Shown here: one piece after another, positions 27,267 through 36,843 of the stretch
How positions within the stretch are numbered: the stretch's first letter is position 1
Layout: every line of letters starts with the position of its first letter
Origin: Neiella marina
GTDB lineage: Bacteria; Pseudomonadota; Gammaproteobacteria; Enterobacterales; Neiellaceae
NCBI RefSeq assembly: GCF_002165625.1
Contig: NZ_NGNS01000017.1
Span: forward strand, 34,309-98,308
Length of the DNA: 64,000 nt
Direction of reading: 5' to 3'
The notes under the pieces: generated by a model
What the model saw: only the letters and a program-made list of their open reading frames with translations
What the model was told of the DNA's origin: nothing
The model's database searches: none
Position numbers and translations under genes: made by a program

Positions 27267-29498
27267 TTACTGAACCAATGTCATCTCATCAAGCAAATAA
27301 CCAGCATTGTCAACTTCGGTCATCAGCCAAAGCACATAACGAATATCGACATGAATAGCGCGAGTGATCTTGCCGTTGAAATACCAGTCTTTGGTGATTG
27401 ACTCGTAGGTAGAATCAAAGTTCAAACCAACCAATTCGCCCTTTCCGTTCATGACCGGAGAGCCCGAGTTTCCGCCCGTGGTATCGGCGCTACTCAAGAA
27501 GTTAACCGGCACCGAGTTCACCTCCAGAGGACGAGCGGCTGTCGCTTCACAGCCAAAGCTCAACAAACCACAAGTTACAGCTGCCAAGCCTAAATCACCA
27601 CGATAATAATCACCATAGGCTTTGTTTTGATGGGCCATCAATACTTTGTCAGTGGCGATAAATGGTTTTTCACCTGTGTGTTTGGCAACCAAACCCCGCA
27701 ATGAGGTAAATGGCGTTTTGTAGACGCCGTCGGCTGCCGGATAACCATCCACTTGGGCATAACTGACTCGCAACGTTGAATTGGCATCCGGGTATACGGG
27801 TTTGCCCTGAGCATTATTGTAAGCAATGACTGCTTCCATATATTGCGGCCGAACTTCCGCTAAGCGGCCAGCCATTTCTTTTTGCTCAGCTTCAATGGTC
27901 ATGTTGGCATCATACAATGCCACGGCTAACTGAATCAGCGGGTCGGTCGATTGCTCAAAGTCACTGGTCGCTTTGCCAATCCAGGCCACACGCGTATCAG
28001 CATCTGCTAGCTCTGTTTTGTCATAAATGTCTGCCACCAGCGCTTTTAGCTCGGCATTGCTGATTTGGCTATTGAGACCTAGTGCTTTATCTAAATCGGC
28101 CACGTGTCGCGCAGCATCTTGCTTGACATATGTTGCCAAATAACTTGCCCACAAGGCTTGATCAACTTGGGGGTCAAATTTAGTTTGCAGGCGCTGCAAA
28201 CGAGCTTTAAGCATAGGTAAATCACGTTGTTGATAACCCATTTCACGTTCGGCATCTGGCTTTTCATTTTCCTTTGCCAAGCGATACAAGCGAATGGCAG
28301 CATTGAGCAAGTCAGAATTGATAGCGTAGTTGTAGTAGAACTGTCGCTGTTGTTGAGCATGGGCATCGGTCAGCAATGCTTGTAACTGTTGGTGCGCCAC
28401 GGTATACGATTGACGAGATGGCTCTTTGCCAAACCAGTTCAAGTACTGTTGTTCTTGGGCACGCTTAATGCCTTCGATGTCTGTTGCTTTAAAGCCATCT
28501 TGCAGACCCAGCAGTTTCTTTAGGCGATTATTAATGCTCTTAACCCGCGAGGCATATTTAACCTCTGCTGCTTCTCGACCATTGGTCGCTTCGGCAATCG
28601 TATCGAGCGTCATGTAATAGGTATCAAGCAGTGTTGGGTAATACCAATTAGCAGAATAATTCACTTCATCTGCAAGCTTGTAACGGCTGGTACGACCCGG
28701 ATAACCAGCGACTAATACGCCATCACCCAATTTAACACCACTGGCATTGACTTTAAGAAAGGACTTGGGCTGATAAGGCACATTGTCTTCGCTGTATTCA
28801 GCAGGCTTGCCATCTTTGCCGACATAGCCGCGAACAAAGGTAAAATCTGCGGTATGACGCGGATACTCAAAGTTATCAATATCGCCACCGAAGTTACCAA
28901 GCGCTTCAGCTGGTGCGTAAACCAGGCGCACGTCTTTAATCATCAATTGTTTGATCAGAAAGTATTCCAAGCCATGATGAAACGCCCGTACCGAGCAGCG
29001 GTAGTTGGGATCTGTTTCGCACTCACCGATTAACGCTTTGCGCTTCGCCGCGATGGCATCATAGCGCGCTTTACCGTGTAAATCGTCAGCCAATGAGCCT
29101 GTTACTTGGGCAGTCACATCTTCGACAGACTCAGTGACATACAAACGCTCTTGTGGTCCGGCAGGCAGTTCTCCGGCCATAGTTCCGGCAAGAAAGCCCT
29201 TGGCAATCAGATTGTTGTCAGGCGTGCTGTTGTTCTGAATAGCACCATAGGCACAGTGGTGATTAGTCACCACCAACCCCTTCGGTGATACGAATGAAGC
29301 CGAGCAATACCCCAACCCGACGACGGCATTGAGCGGATACTGATTCAAGTCGGCAACTTGTGATGCCGGCAATTCAATGCCAACACGATCAAATTCGTCT
29401 TGAAGTTGCGTCAACTGGTGGGGCTGCCATTGCCCCTCATCGGCGCCAGCAGCAGCGGCAAATGCTAGTGCCGCAACAATTGTTAGTTTTGTTTTCAT
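27267..29498 (-). CDS. S46 family dipeptidyl-peptidase, secreted
   Basis: 743 residues with a signal peptide (KLTIVAALAFAAAAGA). S46 enzymes are chymotrypsin-fold dipeptidyl-peptidases (DPP7, DPP11) of the periplasm that release dipeptides from oligopeptides. The triad is visible: His in VVTNHHCAYGAI (about 80), Asp in GGDIDNFEYPRHTADF, Ser in TTGGNSGSPV. The position 18 residues after the catalytic Ser, Gly in DPP7 and Arg in the acid-specific DPP11, appears to be Ser here (NFDSTYES), so specificity is open. Single gene with its own terminator. Confidence 0.93.
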   Translation of the reverse strand: MKTKLTIVAALAFAAAAGADEGQWQPHQLTQLQDEFDRVGIELPASQVADLNQYPLNAVVGLGYCSASFVSPKGLVVTNHHCAYGAIQNNSTPDNNLIAKGFLAGTMAGELPAGPQERLYVTESVEDVTAQVTGSLADDLHGKARYDAIAAKRKALIGECETDPNYRCSVRAFHHGLEYFLIKQLMIKDVRLVYAPAEALGNFGGDIDNFEYPRHTADFTFVRGYVGKDGKPAEYSEDNVPYQPKSFLKVNASGVKLGDGVLVAGYPGRTSRYKLADEVNYSANWYYPTLLDTYYMTLDTIAEATNGREAAEVKYASRVKSINNRLKKLLGLQDGFKATDIEGIKRAQEQQYLNWFGKEPSRQSYTVAHQQLQALLTDAHAQQQRQFYYNYAINSDLLNAAIRLYRLAKENEKPDAEREMGYQQRDLPMLKARLQRLQTKFDPQVDQALWASYLATYVKQDAARHVADLDKALGLNSQISNAELKALVADIYDKTELADADTRVAWIGKATSDFEQSTDPLIQLAVALYDANMTIEAEQKEMAGRLAEVRPQYMEAVIAYNNAQGKPVYPDANSTLRVSYAQVDGYPAADGVYKTPFTSLRGLVAKHTGEKPFIATDKVLMAHQNKAYGDYYRGDLGLAAVTCGLLSFGCEATAARPLEVNSVPVNFLSSADTTGGNSGSPVMNGKGELVGLNFDSTYESITKDWYFNGKITRAIHVDIRYVLWLMTEVDNAGYLLDEMTLVQ

Positions 29499-30010
29499 GG
29501 AAGTCCTGACTGGTTAATTCGCTGCGGCTTACTTGTAGAGGTTTTGCCGCGAACCAAAATTAGCGCCAACATTTAACCATAGCTTCAACAGCAAGGCGTA
29601 TGTCGTGGTCAAATTTATCCTGCCACGGCCGTAAAAGTTTTGTTTCACAGATGCTGCGATCGAAGCCAAACCGCTGAAAACATAGCGCAATAATTCACCT
29701 CTCTAACTAATTGTTATAGCGACTATTTGTGTGATCCACTACACAGCTTTGGCGGGAAACCGGTTGCACCAGATCAAAGCAAAATCGACGCATCGGTGAC
29801 AGATCACATTTCCTCAGCGCCATCACTTCTACTCTAATCAGCGATTTTAGAGTCACCAAAGAAGTGACCAAAAGGCTAGTACCAATAACCCATGACAGTG
29901 TTTGCTCAACAGAGATGCAAAAGCACCAGAGCAATCCTGAAGCGGATAGCTTCAAGCACAACTATGGCGCATCGGTATCAATCAAATTGACTTGAAAAAG
30001 GCTAGGTAAC
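29499..30010. promoter_or_regulatory. Divergent intergenic region, S46 peptidase / pullulanase, with a CRP-like site
   Basis: 512 bases without a supported gene. TGTGATCCACTACACA at 29730-29745 matches the CRP consensus (TGTGA-N6-TCACA) in 9 of 10 informative bases. It could serve the pullulanase gene, the more likely catabolite-controlled one. A frame at 29707-29961 on the leftward strand lacks coding character and a ribosome site. Confidence 0.4.
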
Positions 30011-33000
30011 ATGAAAAACATCCTCAATCGAGGGGTGATGGGTACTGCAATTGTGGCTGCCGCATTAAGTGGTTGTGGCGGTAGCAGCAACAACTCAAAC
30101 CCTCCTGCGAGCGAATTGGTTGAAGTTGGCGAAAACCAAGTTGCTCTTTATTTTAATTTGCAAGATTCAAGTGCCTCATACGAGGATTGGGGGCTACACC
30201 TGTGGAATGGTGGCAGCTGCCCTGACGGCTATAGCCAAGCGATGATGGACCGAGCTGGCGACAATTTCGAAAACTGGGATGATCCATTCGCATTCGAAGG
30301 TGAAAGTGACACCTACGGTATTTACTGGGTTTTGGACATAAACCCAGATGCTGAGTGTGCCAACTTCATCATTCACAAAGGCGACGAAAAGGGCATGGGC
30401 AGTGCCGATGGCCTGCTGGAGATTGCCAAAGCCGATGACTACGCCTTTACCTTTAAGGATGTCTCTAGCGTTTTTTATGACGTCATTGAAACGCCACCAG
30501 TAGCCATTGAGGGCGCCGCCGCTCACCTCACCAATGAAGAATCGGTCCGCTGGAATGTGCCAGACTCAGCCAGCAGTATCATGCTACTAAGCTCTGCTGC
30601 CGCTAACATTGCACTGAATGCTGACGGCTCCCTTGCTGGTGACTACACCACCATTGATCTGACTTCAGCATCAGCCACTGACAACGCCCCACCGCATTTG
30701 TCAGGCTTTGATGCGTTTACCCATGAAGCCTCGGCAGATGAGTTGAAAGCCGCGCTGAAAACCCAACTAGTCGCAGTGGCGATGAATGGCGATGCGCAAA
30801 TCGTTGCAGCGACCAATGTCCAAATTCCGTTGGCGCTTGATGCTCTATACACAGCCGGTGACAACGATGCCGATGAAGCCGACTTAGGTGTTTCGATTGT
30901 TGGCAGCAGCACTGATTTCAGTGTTTGGGCACCAACAGCAACGCAAGTTGAATTGCTGGCATTTGATGCCGATACCAAGGTTCAGTTGGCTGAGTCGCCC
31001 ATTGCCATGAGCGAAGATCCAGCGACAGGTATTTGGTCTGCATCAACCGACTTGCCTGAAGGCACTTTCTACCAATACCGAATTGCCGTTTATCACCCGT
31101 CTACAGGTCGCAATGAGTCTTTAGTCACCACCGACCCATATTCAATTAGCTTGTCGATGAACTCGGTATACTCGCAAGTAGTTGATCTCGATAGCGCAGC
31201 ATTGAAACCTGCTGGTTGGGATGATCATGATGTACCAATGATCGAACCCAAAAACATCGTAATTTATGAAAGCCACATTCGTGATTTCAGCATCAGTGAT
31301 CCAACGACTACCGAAGCATATCGTGGTACCTATAAGGCATTCACCGAAACTGAATCCGACGCTATGAAGCACATTCTGGCATTGCAAGAAGCGGGGTTGA
31401 CCCACTTCCACTTACTGCCAGCAGCGGACTTTGCGACTACCAATGAGGATCCAAGCCAGCGTATTGAGATCACTAATACCGTTGGTGAGCTATGTGCTAT
31501 TCGCTCATCTGCTAGCGTTTGCGGTGAAGATGCCGGCGCAACTCTATTGAGCTTGCTCGAACAATGCGATCCAGCCACACAATGTGCAGAGACGATTGTC
31601 GATGATATCCGCGATTTGGATGGTTTCAACTGGGGTTACGATCCACTGCACTTTGGTGTTCCAGAAGGCACCTACTCTACTGATGCCGATGGCACCACAC
31701 GTATCGTTGAGTTCCGTGAAATGGTGCAAACCCTGCACGAAAATGGCCTCAACGTGGTCATGGATTTGGTTTACAACCACACCAACGCGTCAGGCACCGG
31801 CGACAAATCGGTACTCGATAAAGTCGTTCCCGGCTATTACCACCGTCTTGACGAGCTAAGTGGCGGCGTTACTAAGTCAACGTGTTGTGACAACACGGCA
31901 ACTGAACACGTGATGATGGCCAAGTTGATGACCGACACCATTCTGATTTGGACCGAGCATTACAAAGTTGACGCTTACCGCTTTGACTTGATGGGCCATC
32001 AGCCAAAACAAGCGATGATTGACTCACTAGCAGCTGCTCGTGAAGTAAACGAAAATGTTTACTTCTACGGTGAAGGTTGGAACTTCGGTGAAGTTGAGAA
32101 CGATGCGCGCTTTGTTCAGGCTCGCCAGCACAATATGTACGGTACAGGCATAGGTACCTTCTCTGACCGCGGCCGTGATGCTATTCGTGGTGGTGGACCG
32201 TTTGATGGTGGCGATGCCATTCGCACCAATCAAGGCCTTGGCAACGGCCTATACACTCTGCCTAATGAGCATAACAGCGGCAGCGCTGATGAGTTGAACA
32301 ACTGGCTGAAACAAGCTGACATTGTTCGCGTTGAGCTGACCGGCAACTTAGCTGACTTCATCCTCATTGACCGTAATGGCAACACCAAACGTGGTAAAGA
32401 CGTTGATTATAACGGTCAAGAGTCAGGTTATGCCGCAGCCACTTACGAAACCCAAACCTATGTATCGAAGCACGATAATCAAACCCTGTGGGACAACAAC
32501 CAATACAAGTTGCCTACCGGCTTAAGTGCCATGGATCGTGCTCGCATGCAAGTATTGTCCGTCAGCTTCCCGTTGCTAGGCCAGAGCATTCCATTCATGC
32601 ACATGGGCGCTGACTTGCTGCGCTCGAAATCAATGGAGCGCGACAGCTATGACTCGGGTGACTGGTACAACAAAGTAGACTTCAGTGCCGTTGACAACAA
32701 CTGGAACAAAGGTCTGCCTCGTGATGATAAAGACGGCAGTAACTACGATCTGATTCGTGAAGTAATTGCTGATACTAGCATTGAAACCAGTGCATCTGAG
32801 CTTGAGTACAGCCGTGACATGTTCATGGAGTACCTCAAAATCCGTAGCAGTTCTCCATTGTTTGGTTTGGGTGAAGCCAGCGTCGTGATGAAGCGTGTTG
32901 ACTATCACAACACCGGCACTGAGCAAACGCCAGGATTGATCGTGCAGTCAATTGACGACGGTGTAAATGCCGGTACCGATCTCGATAGCAACTATGATGC

Positions 33001-33877
33001 GATCATGGTGATCTACAACATGGATGCCAATGTCCATTCGGTCGCCGTACCTGCGAATGCCGAACTCCACCCGGTACAACAAGATTCTGTTGATGCCGCT
33101 ATTGCCGCCGTCGAAGTATCATCGGGCAGCGTTGATGTACCAGCATTCAGCACGGTTGTGATTGTGGTACCACAAGAAGGTGCACAAGGTGCTGGTATCC
33201 CTGTATCGAACAAAAACATGGATAACATTGCGCCGTTTGGTGATACCAAGGTCTACATCCGCGGCAGCATGAATGACTGGGGCACAGCAAACGAAACGCT
33301 ATTTGTTGGCGAAGGCGTCTACACGACCAACATCACGCTTGATGCTGGCAGCTATGAGTTTAAGTTTGCCGATGCAGACTGGGCTGACGTCAATTATGGC
33401 TTTGGTGGAATCACTGAAGGCGCAGATTCTCTGGCATTGTCAGATGTCAGTGGCAATATCGCAGTAACAATTGAGACTGCCGGAATCTATAAATTTGATG
33501 TCGACGCGACTAACACCGACCAATTGGTTGTCACCGTTAGTGCCAGCGAAGACACGCCAACCTTTGGTGCAACTGGTGTTTACTTGCGCGGCAGCTTTGA
33601 CCCGGGCTGGGCAGCCTTGGAAGACTATCAGTTCACTTATGTCGGTGGTGGTATCTATGAGCTTAATGCTGAGCTGAACGCTGGCGGCGTTAATTTTAAA
33701 GTTGCCGACGACAGTTGGGGCGATATCAACTTCGGCCAGGATGGCGGTGTTGTTTCGCTGGATACTGAAATACCCCTGGAATATAACAAAGGTGACTTGA
33801 GCTTTGATGCGCCAACTGACGGCACTTATACCTTGGTATTTGACGCCGTCAATTTAACACTCACCGTAACCCAATAA
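30011..33877 (+). CDS. pulA: Pullulanase-type alpha-1,6-glucosidase, lipoprotein
   Basis: 1288 residues. Lipobox LSGC puts the lipidated Cys at 22, followed by a Ser/Asn-rich linker. Domains in order: PUD-type starch-binding module (about 40-135), an N-terminal linker domain, CBM48 (about 295-385, DFSVWAPTATQVELL), GH13 barrel with nucleophile Asp 659 (DAYRFDLMGHQ), acid/base Glu 688 (YGEGWNFGE) and Asp 822 (SKHDNQTLWD), a DUF3372-like C-domain, then two tandem X25-like modules (from about 1077 and 1180) that both start F-G-x-T/A-x-VY-RGS. It cuts alpha-1,6 branches of pullulan, starch or glycogen at the cell surface. A terminator follows; no other starch genes are adjacent. Confidence 0.93.
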   Translation: MKNILNRGVMGTAIVAAALSGCGGSSNNSNPPASELVEVGENQVALYFNLQDSSASYEDWGLHLWNGGSCPDGYSQAMMDRAGDNFENWDDPFAFEGESDTYGIYWVLDINPDAECANFIIHKGDEKGMGSADGLLEIAKADDYAFTFKDVSSVFYDVIETPPVAIEGAAAHLTNEESVRWNVPDSASSIMLLSSAAANIALNADGSLAGDYTTIDLTSASATDNAPPHLSGFDAFTHEASADELKAALKTQLVAVAMNGDAQIVAATNVQIPLALDALYTAGDNDADEADLGVSIVGSSTDFSVWAPTATQVELLAFDADTKVQLAESPIAMSEDPATGIWSASTDLPEGTFYQYRIAVYHPSTGRNESLVTTDPYSISLSMNSVYSQVVDLDSAALKPAGWDDHDVPMIEPKNIVIYESHIRDFSISDPTTTEAYRGTYKAFTETESDAMKHILALQEAGLTHFHLLPAADFATTNEDPSQRIEITNTVGELCAIRSSASVCGEDAGATLLSLLEQCDPATQCAETIVDDIRDLDGFNWGYDPLHFGVPEGTYSTDADGTTRIVEFREMVQTLHENGLNVVMDLVYNHTNASGTGDKSVLDKVVPGYYHRLDELSGGVTKSTCCDNTATEHVMMAKLMTDTILIWTEHYKVDAYRFDLMGHQPKQAMIDSLAAAREVNENVYFYGEGWNFGEVENDARFVQARQHNMYGTGIGTFSDRGRDAIRGGGPFDGGDAIRTNQGLGNGLYTLPNEHNSGSADELNNWLKQADIVRVELTGNLADFILIDRNGNTKRGKDVDYNGQESGYAAATYETQTYVSKHDNQTLWDNNQYKLPTGLSAMDRARMQVLSVSFPLLGQSIPFMHMGADLLRSKSMERDSYDSGDWYNKVDFSAVDNNWNKGLPRDDKDGSNYDLIREVIADTSIETSASELEYSRDMFMEYLKIRSSSPLFGLGEASVVMKRVDYHNTGTEQTPGLIVQSIDDGVNAGTDLDSNYDAIMVIYNMDANVHSVAVPANAELHPVQQDSVDAAIAAVEVSSGSVDVPAFSTVVIVVPQEGAQGAGIPVSNKNMDNIAPFGDTKVYIRGSMNDWGTANETLFVGEGVYTTNITLDAGSYEFKFADADWADVNYGFGGITEGADSLALSDVSGNIAVTIETAGIYKFDVDATNTDQLVVTVSASEDTPTFGATGVYLRGSFDPGWAALEDYQFTYVGGGIYELNAELNAGGVNFKVADDSWGDINFGQDGGVVSLDTEIPLEYNKGDLSFDAPTDGTYTLVFDAVNLTLTVTQ

Positions 33878-33909
33878 ACGTTGCTTTCTCTGAGTGTTGT
33901 TTCATTTTT

Positions 33910-33934
33910 GCCCGGCCTAGCGCCGGGCTTTTTT
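33910..33934 (+). terminator. Terminator of pulA
   Basis: GCCCGGC (33910-33916) and GCCGGGC (33922-33928), 5-nt loop, then six T. Confidence 0.92.
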
Positions 33935-34025
33935 GTGGCGAGAATGACTATTGTTATCTATAACCAAAGCTTCTGGTATCGCGTTAGCACTACCTTGTCA
34001 TGTCATTTATACGGAGATAAATCCA

Positions 34026-34478
34026 ATGAATAAACTACTCAGACCATTATTGATTGCCGCTAGTTTGTTTTGGCTCATCAGTCCTGCTGCATATTCCCAC
34101 TGTCAAATCCCTTGTGGCATTTATGATGACCATGCAAAGGTCAAAGAAATGCTACAAGACGTCGCAACAGCTCGCAAAGCGATTAGCCAAATTCAAAATC
34201 TTACTGGTAAATCAGATCCACAATCGAATAACCAATTAGTTCGCTGGGTGATGAACAAAGAACAGCATGCTCAGAACATCATTGCCACCATCAGCGACTA
34301 CTTTCTAACTCAGCGGGTCAAAGCTAAACAAAAAGATTACAGTGAACGCTTGATTCGTCACCACAGCGTTATCGTCAGCGCCATGAAAGTGAAGCAAAAT
34401 GCCGACATCAAGTACGTCGATGAACTAGAAAAAGCCGTTAAGGCATTGGCCGATTATTACCCCGAACACAAACATTAA
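34026..34478 (+). CDS. sodN: Nickel superoxide dismutase with a Sec signal peptide
   Basis: 150 residues from ATG 34026 (GGAG nine bases upstream). After a signal peptide (LLRPLLIAASLFWLISPAAYS) comes HCQIPCGIYDDHAKV, the nickel hook HCxxPCGxY in which His 1, Cys 2 and Cys 6 bind nickel. The usual Asp at hook position 3 is Gln. The rest is the four-helix NiSOD body (MNKEQHAQNIIATISDYFLTQ). In actinobacterial and cyanobacterial NiSOD a propeptide is cut by SodX; here signal peptidase cleavage after AYS would itself expose His 1, and no sodX lies nearby. This predicts a periplasmic enzyme against superoxide. Not in an operon; an EF-hand gene remnant follows in the same frame. Confidence 0.9.
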   Translation: MNKLLRPLLIAASLFWLISPAAYSHCQIPCGIYDDHAKVKEMLQDVATARKAISQIQNLTGKSDPQSNNQLVRWVMNKEQHAQNIIATISDYFLTQRVKAKQKDYSERLIRHHSVIVSAMKVKQNADIKYVDELEKAVKALADYYPEHKH

Positions 34479-34637
34479 GATGGCTCACCCTGCCGGGGCC
34501 ATCGGCTTATCGACGCTGATGAGAGCGGCGATATCAGTCTAGATGAATACTCAGCGGCGAAGCAATCTTCGAAAGCAACACGTCAAGCGATCAAGTCATG
34601 TATTGATGAGCTGACCGTGGAAGAAGCATTCGAATAA
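34479..34637 (+). pseudogene. EF-hand protein remnant, in frame after the sodN stop codon
   Basis: Read in the sodN frame, the codons straight after its TAA encode 52 residues ending at TAA 34635-34637, with a complete EF-hand loop DADESGDISLDEY preceded by RLI. No ATG, GTG or TTG begins this frame, so it cannot be translated alone. It is either the 3' end of a lost calcium-binding protein gene whose 5' part was deleted, or a former C-terminal extension of sodN cut off by a nonsense change. A strong terminator follows 22 bases later. Confidence 0.75.
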
Positions 34638-34659
34638 AGCTTGATCAATTCCCTCTATT

Positions 34660-34710
34660 GCTGATTTAAGCACATGCCCGGTCAAAACCATGTGTTTAAA
34701 TCAGCTTTTT
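34660..34710 (+). terminator. Terminator after sodN and the EF-hand remnant
   Basis: A long stem (34660-34676 with 34689-34705, beginning GCTGATTTAA and ending TTAAATCAGC), 12-nt loop, followed by five T. Confidence 0.9.
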
Positions 34711-34791
34711 ATCAATGAGGCCGGTTAACCAATTGTTAATTGATCTTTGATCCGTTAACTTCGTTACTACTTAACTCCATGTAATGAAGTC

Positions 34792-35709
34792 ATGCGTTCG
34801 AACCCTGTTGCCTTCGCCCCAAATTGTCGTTGGGCGCTCGCCTTACTCACCACAGCTTGTATCACCACTCCTTCGATCAGTTTCGCCAGTGCGATATACC
34901 TTGGCTACGGCCAATCGGAGCAGACCACTCAAGTCAATGAACGAGTGATTCACTTTAAACCAGCAGGCAAAACAGCATTGCTGTCTTTCGATCTCACTGA
35001 CAATTTATCGATTAGTGGTGATGTCTACATTGCCGATGAAACTGAGCAGGTGACCGACCGAGTAGATAGTTTTCTCGATATTGACAGCTGGAGTGTCGGC
35101 ATCGGTTACTATGTTGAAAACTGGGCCTTCTCAGCCAGTTACAACAACTGGCAAGATGAACTTAAACTCAAGACTGGCAAAGAAAATCGCATCACATTTG
35201 AGCGCGACACTGAATCACCTTCTTACTCGTTGAGTGGTGGCTACGATTGGTACCTTGAAGACTGGCAACTGGGCGTTGGTTTGGGTGTTCACTACAATGA
35301 CTGGCAAATGACTCAGCGCAGGGATAAAAGAGAAGAGCCAGATGCATCGTCGAAAGAACAAGGTAATACAACCTTTATCAGTGCCAGTTTATCAGCTTCA
35401 TATTATCTCGAATTGAACGCTGATTACGGCGTGCTGACAGGAGCGTCGATGCAATGGAGTCAAGTGACTGATAGTGAATCGCAAATCGTTTCTCGCAATG
35501 GCCGAAACATCAGCCAAGTCAACAACCGTCGCAACGGTAGCTTAATCAATTCACAGTCAGCATTAGGCAGTGAAAGCTACGGCCAGCTCAACACTTATGT
35601 TTCTTTTGATCTGTTCAGTGCTTGGATCGTCGATTTAAACGCTTCGTTCGATTTCGGTGGTGATGAGACGTCCACCGCTTGGACCGCCAATTTGGGCTAC
35701 CTGTTCTGA
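34792..35709 (+). CDS. Outer-membrane beta-barrel protein
   Basis: 305 residues. Signal peptide (WALALLTTACITTPSISFA), then alternating amphipathic strands rich in Tyr, Trp and Ser (SWSVGIGYYVENWAFSASYN, YSLSGGYDWYLEDWQLGVGL) and a C-terminal aromatic (GYLF), the targeting signal of outer-membrane barrels. About twelve strands can be counted by eye. It resembles autotransporter-type or small porin-like barrels; no passenger domain is present. No ribosome site of note. Function unknown. Confidence 0.75.
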   Translation: MRSNPVAFAPNCRWALALLTTACITTPSISFASAIYLGYGQSEQTTQVNERVIHFKPAGKTALLSFDLTDNLSISGDVYIADETEQVTDRVDSFLDIDSWSVGIGYYVENWAFSASYNNWQDELKLKTGKENRITFERDTESPSYSLSGGYDWYLEDWQLGVGLGVHYNDWQMTQRRDKREEPDASSKEQGNTTFISASLSASYYLELNADYGVLTGASMQWSQVTDSESQIVSRNGRNISQVNNRRNGSLINSQSALGSESYGQLNTYVSFDLFSAWIVDLNASFDFGGDETSTAWTANLGYLF

Positions 35710-35850
35710 CCATGCCCTTGCCCGGAAATCGATCTGGGGACGAAATTGTGGCCAAACGTTAACTAACTGATCTCTCCCCTTTTCGTCACTGTTGGATGAT
35801 AGTAGGGTAACAACATAGCGATTAGAGAACGCCGTTCTAGTGAGCAACCA

Positions 35851-36795
35851 ATGACCAAAGCAACCAGCCAGACTCAGGGTTTACTGCATTTTTACCTGAC
35901 ATCGACTCAGCTCTTTGCCATCGGCACGTTGAAAGTCAAAGAAATTGTGCCTTACATGCAGTTAACCGCGTTACCCAAATCTCATCACCACGTATTGGGT
36001 TCGGTATCGATGCGAGGTACCACGCTGTCTGTCATCGATTTAGCCGCCGCCGTTGGCTTCCCGCCGGTAGCGCCAGAAGATCGGCAATCTTGCTCTATCA
36101 TCGTGGTTGATATTTGTCGCCAAACCGTTGGCTTTCTGGTCCGCCAAGTTGACAAGATTAGTGAATGCCGATGGGACGACATTCAGCCAGCCCCAGCATC
36201 AGTCGGCAAACATGCATACATTTCAGGGGTCACTCGCAACGATGAAAAGTTGATTCAGCTACTCGATATAGAAATGCTGCTAGAGGCGATATACCCCGAA
36301 CAGTTTAATCAAACCAATGTCGAGTTAAGTTTGCCCGACCAAGCGCTACTTAGCCGCATGAACATTCTTCTGGTGGATGACTCAGCTACCGCTCGAAAAC
36401 AGCTAAGTGGGGCACTTGATAGCATTGAGGTTGACTATCAAGTGACTGATAACGGCAAAACCGCTTTACATATGCTTGAACAAGCAGCGGCACAAGACAA
36501 CCCCTTTCAAATTGTCGTCAGTGACATTGAAATGCCTCGGCTTGATGGCTACGAGCTGACTTTTGAAATTCGCTCCAACAAAGCACTCAGCAATGCGTTT
36601 ATCATCTTGCATACCTCACTATCGAGTGAAATCAGTGTCGATAGAGCAAGACAAGTTGGCGCCAACGAAGCACTCACTAAGTTTGATGCTAACGAGCTGA
36701 CTCAGGCCATGCTCAAAGGCGCGAGAACCTTTGAAAATGACAATGCCAATGCCGCAATGACCGAACAAGACACTGACATTGATTCGTTGATCTAG
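35851..36795 (+). CDS. cheV: CheV chemotaxis coupling protein
   Basis: 314 residues in two parts: CheW domain (about 8-155: LLHFYLTSTQLFAIGTLKVKEIV, VLGSVSMRGTTLSVIDLA, GFLVRQVDKI) and a receiver domain (about 170-295: ILLVDDSATARKQL, phosphorylated Asp in VVSDIEMPRLDGYEL, Lys in LTKFDAN). It couples chemoreceptors to CheA and serves adaptation through phosphorylation. It stands alone without other che genes, as cheV often does. The ribosome site is weak. Confidence 0.95.
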   Translation: MTKATSQTQGLLHFYLTSTQLFAIGTLKVKEIVPYMQLTALPKSHHHVLGSVSMRGTTLSVIDLAAAVGFPPVAPEDRQSCSIIVVDICRQTVGFLVRQVDKISECRWDDIQPAPASVGKHAYISGVTRNDEKLIQLLDIEMLLEAIYPEQFNQTNVELSLPDQALLSRMNILLVDDSATARKQLSGALDSIEVDYQVTDNGKTALHMLEQAAAQDNPFQIVVSDIEMPRLDGYELTFEIRSNKALSNAFIILHTSLSSEISVDRARQVGANEALTKFDANELTQAMLKGARTFENDNANAAMTEQDTDIDSLI

Positions 36796-36843
36796 CAGGC
36801 TACCCCAGCCGGCATCAATGTTTCGTAATGAAACACTGTTGAG

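Noticed and set aside
29707..29961. Leftward frame of 84 codons in the S46-pullulanase intergenic region
   Set aside because: No ribosome site, Cys/Ser-rich composition unlike real genes, and it covers a CRP-like site.
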